Assembly (NCBI GenBank): GCA_002307275.1
Contig: DBTX01000032.1
Coordinates: 32,088 to 69,984 of the forward strand
Length of the DNA: 37,897 nucleotides
From: Hungateiclostridiaceae bacterium UBA1305
Lineage (GTDB): Bacteria > Bacillota > Clostridia > Acetivibrionales > DTU013
Reading direction: 5' to 3'
Part shown: positions 16,287 through 23,852 of the stretch, in pieces
How positions within the stretch are numbered: the stretch's first letter is position 1
How the letters are laid out: each line of letters begins with the position of its first letter
Translations under genes and position numbers: made by a program
Notes under the pieces: model-generated
What the model saw: only the letters and a program-made list of their open reading frames with translations
Database searches by the model: none
What the model was told of the DNA's origin: nothing

Positions 16287-16318
16287 AAAAGACCTGCATT
16301 TCAATATGTGGGTCTTTT
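16287..16318 (+). terminator. Terminator of groESL
   Basis: AAAAGACCTGCAT (16287-16299) pairs with ATGTGGGTCTTTT (16306-16318) over 13 bp with two G-T wobbles and a 6-nt loop. T-rich sequence follows, 44 nt after the groEL stop. Confidence 0.85.
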
Positions 16319-16397
16319 CTTATGCGTGAAAGTATGCCAAGGGCTATTGATTTCAACCACGCCCTTTATGCAAAACCATCTTATTATTTGCATAATA

Positions 16398-16427
16398 TTG
16401 GTATTCCATATTTATATTTGCTATAAT
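16398..16427 (+). promoter_or_regulatory. Promoter for the 16628-18222 gene pair
   Basis: TTGGTA (16398-16403), an 18-bp spacer and an extended -10 TGC-TATAAT (16419-16427). Transcription would begin near 16434, leaving a long leader of about 190 nt (16434-16627). No riboswitch consensus that I know, including the cobalamin B12-box, is visible in it. Confidence 0.6.
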
Positions 16428-16627
16428 CAAGGAGTATAAATCAGATTGAAATATGTAATCCGTAGAGAGCAAGGTTACTAGTTGTTATGTCTGAGGTTGA
16501 GTGAAAACACATAAAGATAAAGGTAGAACCTGAAAGCCTGTACTTTTGATAGATAGAGGGGTATTATAGGGATAATCTAAAGTATTTATTGGAGATAAGC
16601 GGGAAAAGCATTAGGAGGAAGACGAGC

Positions 16628-17143
16628 ATGTTCACGGTATATGACGAGGGTTCAACGATCATTGCTTTTAGAAAGAACCTTTTTTCTGCCACACTGAAAG
16701 AAGAAGAAATTTTATCCCGAAAAGTTGATTCCTATAAGGAAGGAAGAGGCAAGGAGCTTTATTTTCCGCTTTATATCGATGATTCTACCCAAGATAATGA
16801 CGTTATCAGGTATTGTTATGATAAAGATATGCAACTGCGCATTATTCAAATGGTGCGAAGGGATCAGCCTTTAAACGCAGTTTATTTTATGGATGTAATG
16901 AAATTTAAGCAATTGCATGCTGCTTTAGCCGGTGAATTTCACTTTACAGGCTATAGTTATCTTTACAGCATCCTGAATGATGAGAACACAACTTTGTATA
17001 ATATAAAAATTTCTCCTGATAAAACTCCTGAACAAAAAATGGTGATTTTGTATGAGGACGATGGAGATTTAAAACGAATATCATTCAGGGGTGAAGAAGA
17101 TATTGCTTTGTATGAGCCTTTAAGCGAAATTGAGCACGAATGA
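16628..17143 (+). CDS. Uncharacterised cytosolic protein encoded beside a methyltransferase-like gene
   Basis: A 171-residue protein I do not recognise. The start is ATG 16628, 9 nt after AGGAGG; an in-frame TTG at 16589 has no comparable site. It has no signal peptide, membrane segment or cysteine cluster (one Cys, near residue 63). It is rich in charged and aromatic residues with alternating beta-like stretches (IIAFRKN, LYFPLYI, VIRYCYD, MVILYED), which suggests an alpha/beta fold. The C-terminus is acidic. Its stop overlaps an in-frame ATG of the next gene by four bases, so the two are surely one operon, and the partner role is inferred from that only. Confidence 0.75.
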   Translation: MFTVYDEGSTIIAFRKNLFSATLKEEEILSRKVDSYKEGRGKELYFPLYIDDSTQDNDVIRYCYDKDMQLRIIQMVRRDQPLNAVYFMDVMKFKQLHAALAGEFHFTGYSYLYSILNDENTTLYNIKISPDKTPEQKMVILYEDDGDLKRISFRGEEDIALYEPLSEIEHE

Positions 17144-17166
17144 ATGTGGAGGGGGGTATTGATAAT

Positions 17167-18222
17167 ATGAGTATTCCGGTTGATATAACATTTCATCCTT
17201 CCTGGTGGCATAAAAATGCAGGGATCTGTTTTAATAAAGAATTCTTTTATAATTCGGAGTACAGGATCGAAGCGGATCTGAAAATGAGACAGGTGCTGTT
17301 CGACAAATTCGGTGATCTGGGTATTGGCGAAAACAATCCGGCACCAAGGCCTATAATCGGGTCCGACCTTATAGCTTCAGGATTTTTGCATTCTGAACTT
17401 TTAGGATGTGAAGTCCACTACTCGGATAAAAATCCTCCTGAGGTTCTATGCAGAAACATGAGCGAAGAAGAAATCTGGGATCTAAAAGTTCCGAAGCTTG
17501 ACACATGTAGTCTTTGGCAAAGAATTCAGGAGCAGACCGATTATTTGATCCGGAAATATGGTTATGTGGAGCCCAATATCAATCTTATGGGAATACAGAA
17601 TATAGCGCTTGACCTAAGAGGTTCGGAGCTTTTCATCGATTATCATGTGAATCCTGAGCTTGCCCATCATTTGTTAGGACTGTGTACGGAAATATCCATA
17701 GAGATCGGAAGAAGATTATGCGGTTATAGCAGAAAGCTCTCCGGTGGGGTTACAGCCATCGTACAAAAGACAGTACCTGAAGTTTATGTCACCTCCAATT
17801 GCACGGTAGAAATGATCTCTCTTGATACGTACACCCAGTTTCTTTTACCTTGTGATAAAAGACTGGCTGAAGTTTTTAAATCTTTTGGAATTCACCATTG
17901 CGGCAAATCAATGGAACATGTGGTGGATGGGTATAAGCTGGCAGGTGAGCTTGCTTTTGCCGAAGCAGGCGCTTATTCTGATATTGCATATGTGCGGAAA
18001 CAACTTCCGGATGTATATCTGAATGCAAGGTATAGCCCGGTAAAGCTCAAGGATGTTGAACCTGAAGAATTGAAGTACGACATATGCAAGATGCTTGAAG
18101 ATGGCAGGCCCATGGAGAAATTGTCCATATCCTGTGTCGGAATTGATGAAAGTGTATCTGACAGGCAAGTGCACTCTTTTCTTTCCATATGCCGGGATGC
18201 AATTAAGAATTCTAACGGATAA
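17167..18222 (+). CDS. UroD-fold protein, probable zinc methyltransferase (MtaA/CmuA-like)
   Basis: A 351-residue member of the uroporphyrinogen decarboxylase superfamily. The residues H243-x-C245 (GIHHCGKS) and C323 (SISCVGID) reproduce the His-x-Cys...Cys zinc site of corrinoid methyltransferases such as MtaA, where the spacing is nearly the same. This favours methyl transfer over heme synthesis, and no other heme gene is nearby. Start choice: ATG 17167 lies 10-14 nt behind a very strong GGAGGGGGG. ATG 17140 overlaps the upstream stop but would place that ribosome binding site inside the coding region. A corrinoid-binding protein gene is absent from the neighbourhood, so the methyl donor and acceptor are unknown. 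Confidence 0.82.
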   Translation: MSIPVDITFHPSWWHKNAGICFNKEFFYNSEYRIEADLKMRQVLFDKFGDLGIGENNPAPRPIIGSDLIASGFLHSELLGCEVHYSDKNPPEVLCRNMSEEEIWDLKVPKLDTCSLWQRIQEQTDYLIRKYGYVEPNINLMGIQNIALDLRGSELFIDYHVNPELAHHLLGLCTEISIEIGRRLCGYSRKLSGGVTAIVQKTVPEVYVTSNCTVEMISLDTYTQFLLPCDKRLAEVFKSFGIHHCGKSMEHVVDGYKLAGELAFAEAGAYSDIAYVRKQLPDVYLNARYSPVKLKDVEPEELKYDICKMLEDGRPMEKLSISCVGIDESVSDRQVHSFLSICRDAIKNSNG

Positions 18223-18237
18223 ACGGTGATGAAGATA

Positions 18238-18268
18238 TTGCTTTTTTATGTAAACCTTTAAGTATAAT
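18238..18268 (+). promoter_or_regulatory. Possible promoter of the cupin gene
   Basis: TTGCTT (18238-18243) and TATAAT (18263-18268) are separated by 19 bp, which is longer than ideal. They lie 76 bp ahead of the cupin start. Confidence 0.4.
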
Positions 18269-18343
18269 TGAGGTAACTGTAGCTAAAGAGAAAATCAAAA
18301 AAATTATGAATACGATAACTATCGAAGGAAAAGGAGATTTGAC

Positions 18344-18847
18344 ATGGCTCAGATATTTAATGAAAAGAAATTATCCTATGAACTCAGGCAGTCACCAATA
18401 CCGGAATTCGCCTGGCATACAAGCCCAAAGCTGGCGGAAATCGTTGGATCAAAGCATTTGCAGTTTGATATCAGGTCGCTTGACCCTGGAAAATATTCTT
18501 ATCCGTACCACTTTCATAGAAATGCCGAGGAGATTTTTGTTATATTATCAGGCAATGCCATGCTGCGTACGCCGGACGGTTTTACTGAATTATCTGAAGG
18601 GGATATCGTATTTTTTGAAATTGGTCCCACAGGTGCACATCAGCTATATAATCATACAGTGCAACCCTGCAGGTTTCTTGATATACGAACAATTATGGGT
18701 ATGGATGTTTGCGAGTATCCAGATTCGAACAAAATAAATATTTTGCCGGAACAGGAAATATATCAGACAGAAGATGCAGTTGATTATTATAAGGGCGAGG
18801 ATAAAGTGAATGAAAACTGGCCTCCTGAGATTATTAAAAAGCCTTAG
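18344..18847 (+). CDS. Cupin-domain protein
   Basis: A 167-residue single-domain cupin. Cupin motif 1 is visible at about residues 49-69 (PGKYSYPYHFHRNAEE), giving metal ligands H56, H58 and E62 or E63. Motif 2 supplies H99 (GAHQLYNH). The centre (FVILSGNAMLRTPDG) is the typical strand pair. Such proteins bind a metal and act as isomerases, dioxygenases or sugar-binding proteins; the substrate is not predictable here. The start ATG follows AAAAGGAG. It is 121 bp behind the methyltransferase-like gene, in the same direction, and may have its own promoter. Confidence 0.88.
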   Translation: MAQIFNEKKLSYELRQSPIPEFAWHTSPKLAEIVGSKHLQFDIRSLDPGKYSYPYHFHRNAEEIFVILSGNAMLRTPDGFTELSEGDIVFFEIGPTGAHQLYNHTVQPCRFLDIRTIMGMDVCEYPDSNKINILPEQEIYQTEDAVDYYKGEDKVNENWPPEIIKKP

Positions 18848-19058
18848 AAGCGAGCTTCGTGCTACTCTTGCACCCTTTCAAATTCATATGGATATTGCAT
18901 TCCTCCATAACTTCTCCATCGATACTTTTACAGTAAAAGTAAGGATAGTAGCCTAACTTACGATAATGTTTGATTTTGATTTTATGAAATTGGCAATATC
19001 CCTGAATACCCAATATATGACTAAAGAATGTGGCTTTTTTAAAGTAAATGCACTCCAT
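18834..19058 (-). pseudogene. Possible remnant of a PilZ-like protein
   Basis: A minus-strand frame of 74 codons. Its second half reads HYRKLGYYPYFY...DGEVMEECNIHMNLKGC, which from memory resembles the start of a PilZ c-di-GMP-binding domain (R..R motif, then a D/N.S..G pattern), but the key NLSxGG is degraded. It has no good ribosome binding site and overlaps both the cupin end and the next minus-strand frame. Low confidence: it may be chance. Confidence 0.22.
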
Positions 19059-19407
19059 TTTGGTGACCCGCTTTCAATCCTGATAAAATTTTACCTGCCG
19101 CTTTTATGTCTTTTCTACTGGTTACTTCCAAATTGTAAACCTTTGTATGAAGCGTCAGATTGACTGCATTGAGAAATGCGCTGTATCCGCCATCGACATC
19201 TTCAATATGAATTTTTGCTGTCTGAAGTATTTTAATCACATCATTATTATCAAGATCAGGACATCTAAAAAGTAAATCTTTGACTGTATCATCAGGGTCA
19301 TGTTGAGCAAAGACCCGAGCCGCCTGATAAACTAACGGATTTGGTATTATCATGGTCCCATCCCTTGGATTTTTGATATAAATTTTATTATATTCTTTTC
19401 CTTGCAT
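19039..19407 (-). CDS. Hypothetical protein, no recognised family
   Basis: A 122-codon minus-strand frame with no family I recognise. ATG 19407 has no ribosome binding site, while the internal ATG at 19353 follows AAGGGATGGG and would give 104 residues. The sequence is soluble-looking, with a helical centre (TVKDLLFRCPDLDNNDVIKILQTAK) and one conserved-looking DGGYSAFLNAVNL stretch. Neighbouring frames on this strand look decayed, so it could be a surviving gene or part of the same degenerating block. Confidence 0.4.
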   Translation of the reverse strand: MQGKEYNKIYIKNPRDGTMIIPNPLVYQAARVFAQHDPDDTVKDLLFRCPDLDNNDVIKILQTAKIHIEDVDGGYSAFLNAVNLTLHTKVYNLEVTSRKDIKAAGKILSGLKAGHQNGVHLL

Positions 19408-19416
19408 AACAAAAGT

Positions 19417-19581
19417 TCAATTTAATTCATTATTCGGAAGTACCATATGGATATAACTCTGGCATTTCGGTTTATCTATTCCAATCATAGACTTTTTTCT
19501 TTTTATTGCTGTTTTGTGTCTGCATTTGCAAATGTTTGCTATGACACCGGGTTTCTGCGGAATAGGACTGTTTTGTGGCAT
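19417..19581 (-). pseudogene. Possible zinc-ribbon remnant
   Basis: A 54-codon minus-strand frame, open further upstream to about 19602 without a start codon. The extended reading holds KCGKTRTVNL and, about 30 residues later, ICKCRHKT. This Cys pattern recalls, from memory, the zinc ribbon that precedes some PilZ domains. It ends 10 nt before the next minus-strand frame. The + strand of 19408-19717 holds only the leader and ribosome binding site of the 19718 gene. Confidence 0.22.
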
Positions 19582-19717
19582 AAGATTGACCGTCCTTGTT
19601 TTGCCACATTTAGCAGTATGTTTCTAAGCACATTTTAATTTAAGCAAGATAAAATCAATTGTAGCAATAATATGATTTAAAGATGATTTTATTAACAAGA
19701 TTGGAAAGGAGAGAAAT

Positions 19718-20692
19718 ATGTTAAAAACGAAAAGATTCTATCGTTATATTGCTTTTGCTGTTGCATTTGCTTTAATATCCATGTTAATAACAATATCTGT
19801 TTTTGCGGCAACAGGCCAATCTACAAATGGTATTCAAAACAAGGACTCAGGGGGAAATGCCGGTAATCGGCCGATGGCAATGAAGGACGGCAGCAAGAAT
19901 ACACTGAAGCCATACAATTATAATGGCCTGGATTATTTTACGTTGCAGGAATATGCCAGGGCTTTGAAAATGAAGGTTTCATATGATTCTGCTACGAATA
20001 CAGTCATTATAACAGCCAGTACCTCAGGAGCAATCAGCGCAGATGGGAACACCACCAAGGGCGCATTTCGTATGGAGCGCGGACCTGCAACACCCGGAGC
20101 AATCGGAATAGATGGGAACACCACCAGGGGCGCATTTCGTATGGAGCGCGGACCTGCAACACCCGGAGCGATCGGAATAGATGGGAATACCACCAGGGGC
20201 GCATTTCGTATGGAACGCGGGTCTGCTACGCCCGGAGCGATTGGAATAGATGGGAATACCACCAGGGGCGCATTTCGTATGGAACGCGGGTCTGCTACGC
20301 CCGGAGCGATCGGAATAGATGGGAATACCACCAGGGGCGCATTTCGTATGGAACACGGGCGTACTACACCCGGAGCGATTGGAATAGGTGGGAATACATC
20401 CAAGGGTGGAATACATATGCAAGGCAGAATGACGCCTGATCAGGGAAATAGTACAGGCGGCGGGATTAAAATGCCATCGGATCAGGAAAAACCAACTGTA
20501 ACTTTTAAAGATATCAAAATCACTGTTAATGGGGAGCAGGTTACACTGAAGGATGAAAGTGGAACCGTATTGGAACCATTCTTTTACGGCAGAGACGTAT
20601 ACCTGCCAATAAAGGCTTTGTCAGATGCAATGGATGTTGTAATGACATATGACACAACATCAGGAGCTATCCATATAAATGGGGACCAATAG
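19718..20692 (+). CDS. Secreted protein with six 23-residue repeats and copper-amine-oxidase-N modules
   Basis: A 324-residue exported protein. The signal peptide covers residues 1-30 (basic KTKR, hydrophobic core, VFA|A cleavage). Residues 60-103 look like a short copper-amine-oxidase-N (stalk) module (FTLQEYARALKMKVSYD, then TVIITA). Residues 104-240 are six near-identical units of the type GAIGIDGNTTRGAFRMERG plus SATP or PATP. Residues 255-324 form a second stalk-like module (VTVNGE pattern, YLPIKALSDAMDVVMTYD). Family knowledge: such stalk modules are common in clostridial cell-surface proteins. Each repeat keeps a GNTT or GNTS sequon-like motif and an RMERG basic patch. The start ATG follows AAAGGAGAG. 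No operon partner; a terminator lies downstream. Confidence 0.88.
   Translation: MLKTKRFYRYIAFAVAFALISMLITISVFAATGQSTNGIQNKDSGGNAGNRPMAMKDGSKNTLKPYNYNGLDYFTLQEYARALKMKVSYDSATNTVIITASTSGAISADGNTTKGAFRMERGPATPGAIGIDGNTTRGAFRMERGPATPGAIGIDGNTTRGAFRMERGSATPGAIGIDGNTTRGAFRMERGSATPGAIGIDGNTTRGAFRMEHGRTTPGAIGIGGNTSKGGIHMQGRMTPDQGNSTGGGIKMPSDQEKPTVTFKDIKITVNGEQVTLKDESGTVLEPFFYGRDVYLPIKALSDAMDVVMTYDTTSGAIHINGDQ
20027..20437 (+). repeat. Six-unit 69-bp tandem repeat array
   Basis: Units begin at 20027, 20096, 20165, 20234, 20303 and 20372. The first five are 69 bp, the last is 66 bp. The middle units differ at only a few positions (for example units 3 and 4), while the two outer ones have diverged. 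This gradient is typical of tandem arrays that expand by slippage or unequal exchange. Confidence 0.95.
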
Positions 20693-20782
20693 TGCAAATA
20701 CACCCGGTGGAACCCCGGCTCCTGAAGGAACTGAGGCAATGGTCACTTTTTTAAGTAACTGGAAGGTAGCAATAATAACTCA

Positions 20783-20824
20783 TTCAGCCAGGGTGAATAA
20801 GCAGGTTCGCTTGCCCTGGCTGAA
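20783..20824 (+). terminator. Terminator of the repeat-protein gene
   Basis: An 11-bp perfect stem TTCAGCCAGGG (20783-20793) / CCCTGGCTGAA (20814-20824) has a 20-nt loop containing a smaller AAGC/GCTT stem. GTTTTTT follows at 20831-20837. It lies 91 nt past the stop. Confidence 0.8.
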
Positions 20825-21224
20825 TATCGTGTTTTTTACATACAGACACTGCACCGCCTGTTAAAGCCATATTTCCACCAATCAGAAATTTGAAGGTGCC
20901 TACAATCACCGCAGGATACAAAATAAAAAAATATTCCTGGAAATAGCCCCAAATGTGTACTGCACTTCCGGCTGAAATATCATCCGAGGCACTGATGATT
21001 GCTCCGAAATCCCAGGAAGGCTTGACTTTCATCAAATAAACACAGGATTTGAAGTCTGGTATTTATGCAGATAAGTGTAAGGATGGCTGCTTTTGCAGTT
21101 TTTGATTCATTTTCCTGATCAGAGTTTTATCAATCGCCCATAAAATGAGAAAACACAGCAAGAACACCAGAATAGCGGCTATACCCTTATCGCATCTATA
21201 TGATAAATCACCGCCCTGGACCAT
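20784..21224 (-). pseudogene. Minus-strand frames with membrane-like segments, possible decayed gene
   Basis: Two consecutive minus-strand frames occur in the 697-bp gap 20693-21389. 21063-21224 encodes 53 residues with a hydrophobic stretch (IAAILVFLLCFLILWAI) followed by basic residues. 20784-21032 encodes about 82 residues with EYFFILYPAVIVGTFKFLI and NMALTGGAV. The second runs through the terminator at 20783-20824, and neither has a strong ribosome binding site. They may be remnants of one membrane protein. Otherwise the gap shows only the terminator and the leader of the 21390 gene. Confidence 0.22.
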
Positions 21225-21389
21225 TTCATAATATTATGTTTCAATAAAAATAAATAATGAAAGGTAATTTACAGCAGTCAAATAAATTCATATCGACGTA
21301 TACTCTGTATTGTTTATGTGTGCCAGGTATGTTAAAATCAATTTCACAGGTAATTCTAATTATGCATGGTTTTTTGCGGGAGGGCATTT

Positions 21390-21902
21390 ATGGATACATT
21401 CATAGAAAAACTGGTTACGAAAAAGAAAGGATTCCAGGATAAATTGATAACTGCGGGTATACTGACCGGCTCGTTCATTCTTATCTTTCTCAGCGTTACT
21501 ATACAAGTATTGCAGCAGCTCGGCATTGGCGTCTTTTTCGCGGCAGGCTTCGTTTATCTTGGATATCGTCTGATTGCTGCAAGGAACGTAGAGTTTGAGT
21601 ATATTGTCACGAACGGTGAGATTGATATCGACAAAATTATTTCGCGCAGGAAAAGAAAAAGGATTTTCAGCGCAAGCTGCAAGGAATTCGAGATATTGTC
21701 CCCTGTCAAAAGTAACAGCTTCAGCCAGTCGGTGCAGAGCATAAAGAACAGGATTGATGCATCAAGTTCGTCTGATTCACCGGGAGCCTATTTCGCAACA
21801 TTGAGCTACAAGGGTGAGAAGACTGTGCTGATATTTGAACCGGATGAAAGAATGCTGAGCAATTTCAAGGTATTCATACCGAGAAAGATCAATACGAACT
21901 GA
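21390..21902 (+). CDS. Small membrane protein with two TM segments (DUF6106-like)
   Basis: A 170-residue protein. Start ATG 21390 follows GGGAGGG at a good distance; the frame is open 24 nt further up without a better site. Two membrane segments lie near residues 20-42 and 48-66, followed by a cytosolic domain (about 70-170). That domain has the pattern EFEYIVTNGEIDIDKIISRRKRKR, typical of a PH-like or YcxB-like domain in which a membrane anchor precedes a beta-rich tail. From memory it matches the clostridial DUF6106 family; function unknown. It is monocistronic with its own terminator. Confidence 0.8.
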   Translation: MDTFIEKLVTKKKGFQDKLITAGILTGSFILIFLSVTIQVLQQLGIGVFFAAGFVYLGYRLIAARNVEFEYIVTNGEIDIDKIISRRKRKRIFSASCKEFEILSPVKSNSFSQSVQSIKNRIDASSSSDSPGAYFATLSYKGEKTVLIFEPDERMLSNFKVFIPRKINTN

Positions 21903-21930
21903 ACAGCCAGCGATCATAAAAGATATTTAG

Positions 21931-21964
21931 AGACACTTTTTAAGAGCAATATTCAAGGGTGTCT
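21931..21964 (+). terminator. Terminator of the DUF6106-like gene
   Basis: AGACACTTTT (21931-21940) pairs with AAGGGTGTCT (21955-21964), including two G-T wobbles. TTTCTTTTT follows, 28 nt after the stop. Confidence 0.8.
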
Positions 21965-22042
21965 TTTCTTTTTACTATTTATTAAATTATGGAAGCATTA
22001 TTTTGTCGAATTTTGCTGGTATAATGTAAGGAGACACTTTAT

Positions 22043-23797
22043 ATGGGGGTATTTGTGAAGAGAATCTATTTGAGGTTGATCATTTTTATTATAGTTTCCG
22101 TCCTGCTTGGCGGATTTGGATATGGTGTTTATAAAGTATTCTTTGCGCCGAACGATACGGTCGTGGCTGCGTTTGCCGAGGGAAAGCTGAATGTCGTCAT
22201 CGGAGGAGATGTGATCGATAACATGGGCGAACCCCGTATTGTCGATGGCAGGATACTTTTGCCGTTGCGACTGGTTAAACAGTACATCGACCCCAACATC
22301 AACTGGGACAAGGAGGCGCACAAGCTTACCATCACCACAAAGGACAGGGTGATCAGGATGAAGACGGGGAGTCTGGAAGCCTATGTGAATAACAAGCCTG
22401 TCAATCTCAACATACCGGCTACGGAGAATAAGGACGATATTCTGGTACCTATCGAGTTTCTGAGCGAGTATTATGGTATTGAAATATCATTTATCAGTGA
22501 TAATAATGTAATTGTTATAGATTTTATAAGCAGGACAAGTCAGATCGCAGAGCCGGTCAAATCCGGTGCTGTTGTCAGGATCGGTCAATCTACGGCTTTC
22601 CCCATCGTGAAGAAGATGGAAGGCATGGAGGGAAAGGAAAGCGAACTCCAGGTTTTCAAGGAGGATGAAAAATGGTACAAGGTCCGTACCGCTGAAGGTG
22701 CGGTGGGATATATCGAGAAGAAGTTTGTAGATGTAAAATCAGTAGCGGCTTCCGAGCCGGAGCCGGCTGAAAACAACGTTGCCGTATGGAAGCCTCAAAA
22801 CGGCAAGATCAATATGGCATGGGATTATGCCTACAATATGAAATCGAACCTGTCTGACAGAGCTGTAATCAATGGTCTTGACGTAATATCCCCCACCTGG
22901 TTCCAGGTGGTCGGTGCAGATGGAGAAGTCGAGAATCATGCTGACGGGAAATATGTTGAGTGGGCGCATAAAAACGGTTATAAGGTTTGGGCACTTTTCA
23001 GCAACAATTTCAGTGACAGTGAAACTTCAGGCGATTTCCTGAACAATACCGATGCCAGAGACAATGCCATAAGGCAGCTTCTGGCCTTCGCGGCGCTATA
23101 CAGGCTGGATGGTATCAACCTGGATTTTGAGAGCCTGAAGAATTCAGACAAGGATGCCCTTACCCAGTTCGTCAGGGAATTGTCCCCGCTTCTTCGTGAG
23201 CAGGGACTGGTGGTTTCGGTAGATATCAATCTGCTGCCCTGCTATGACAGAAAAGCGCTGGGCGAATCAGCAGATTATGTTGCGCTGATGGCCTATGACC
23301 AGCACTGGAGCGGCGGAGGCGTGGTTGGATCGGTTGCACAGCTGAGCTGGACGGATGAAGCTGTTCAAAGCTTTCTCAAAGATGTGCCTGCAGAAAAGTT
23401 GATACTGGGTATGCCATTTTATACCAGACTATGGAAAGAAACACCAGATGGTGGTAAAATAAAATTAACCAGTCAGGCTTTATCAATGATGAGCATTCAG
23501 AAATTGCTTGAGGAGAATAAAGCGCAGAAAACCTGGGACGAGGAAAGCGGCCAATTCTATAGCGAATTCACCAGGGATGGCGCCACATGTAAAGTCTGGC
23601 TTGAGGATAAGAATTCCCTTAATCTGAGAACTTCACTGGTCCATAAGTATGAACTGGCCGGAGCGGCGGCATGGAGGCTAGATTTCGAGGTGCCGGAGGT
23701 TTGGACTGTGATCAGTCATAACCTCAAGATGGTAGGAAGCTATGCAGAATGGAAACTTGAGAATAAAAACGGGCAATATGCTTTCTTAGGGAACTGA
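22043..23797 (+). CDS. Membrane-anchored stalk / SH3 / GH18 glycoside hydrolase (SleL/YaaH-like)
   Basis: A 584-residue surface enzyme. The domain order is: an N-terminal membrane anchor (about 8-32); a copper-amine-oxidase-N stalk domain (about 48-165, with RILLPLRLVKQYID and DDILVPIEFLSEYYG); an SH3-like domain (about 175-235, with KWYKVRTAEGAVGYIEKKFV); and GH18 (about 250-570). The GH18 active-site strand reads DGINLDFE. The second aspartate of DGxDxDxE is replaced by Asn, as in the spore cortex-lytic SleL/YaaH group, while the acid E is kept. It probably cleaves cortex or cell-wall glycan. The start ATG follows TAAGGAG. TATAAT at 22020 with a preceding TG is a possible extended -10 but would place the transcript start inside the ribosome binding site. 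Confidence 0.9.
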   Translation: MGVFVKRIYLRLIIFIIVSVLLGGFGYGVYKVFFAPNDTVVAAFAEGKLNVVIGGDVIDNMGEPRIVDGRILLPLRLVKQYIDPNINWDKEAHKLTITTKDRVIRMKTGSLEAYVNNKPVNLNIPATENKDDILVPIEFLSEYYGIEISFISDNNVIVIDFISRTSQIAEPVKSGAVVRIGQSTAFPIVKKMEGMEGKESELQVFKEDEKWYKVRTAEGAVGYIEKKFVDVKSVAASEPEPAENNVAVWKPQNGKINMAWDYAYNMKSNLSDRAVINGLDVISPTWFQVVGADGEVENHADGKYVEWAHKNGYKVWALFSNNFSDSETSGDFLNNTDARDNAIRQLLAFAALYRLDGINLDFESLKNSDKDALTQFVRELSPLLREQGLVVSVDINLLPCYDRKALGESADYVALMAYDQHWSGGGVVGSVAQLSWTDEAVQSFLKDVPAEKLILGMPFYTRLWKETPDGGKIKLTSQALSMMSIQKLLEENKAQKTWDEESGQFYSEFTRDGATCKVWLEDKNSLNLRTSLVHKYELAGAAAWRLDFEVPEVWTVISHNLKMVGSYAEWKLENKNGQYAFLGN

Positions 23798-23852
23798 CAC
23801 AGCTAGGAATTTTAAAGCTGAGAGATACATATTATGAAATGAGGAAACTGAA

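Noticed and set aside
16434..16627. Cobalamin riboswitch ahead of the methyltransferase-like operon
   Set aside because: No B12-box (GCCACTG-like) or other recognisable core was found.
19447..19638. 63-codon + strand frame
   Set aside because: No ribosome binding site, and an unusual Phe/Cys-rich composition; it is antisense to the minus-strand Cys-containing frame.
19933..20422. Two long minus-strand frames across the repeat array
   Set aside because: The repeat unit is 69 bp, a multiple of three, so any frame without a stop in one unit stays open through all units. Their peptides are repeats of the antisense and have no ribosome binding sites.
20027..20437. CRISPR array
   Set aside because: The 69-bp units are contiguous, without unique spacers, and encode an in-frame peptide repeat.
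20679..20864. 61-codon + strand frame overlapping the end of the repeat-protein gene
   Set aside because: It runs through the terminator at 20783-20824 and has no ribosome binding site of its own.
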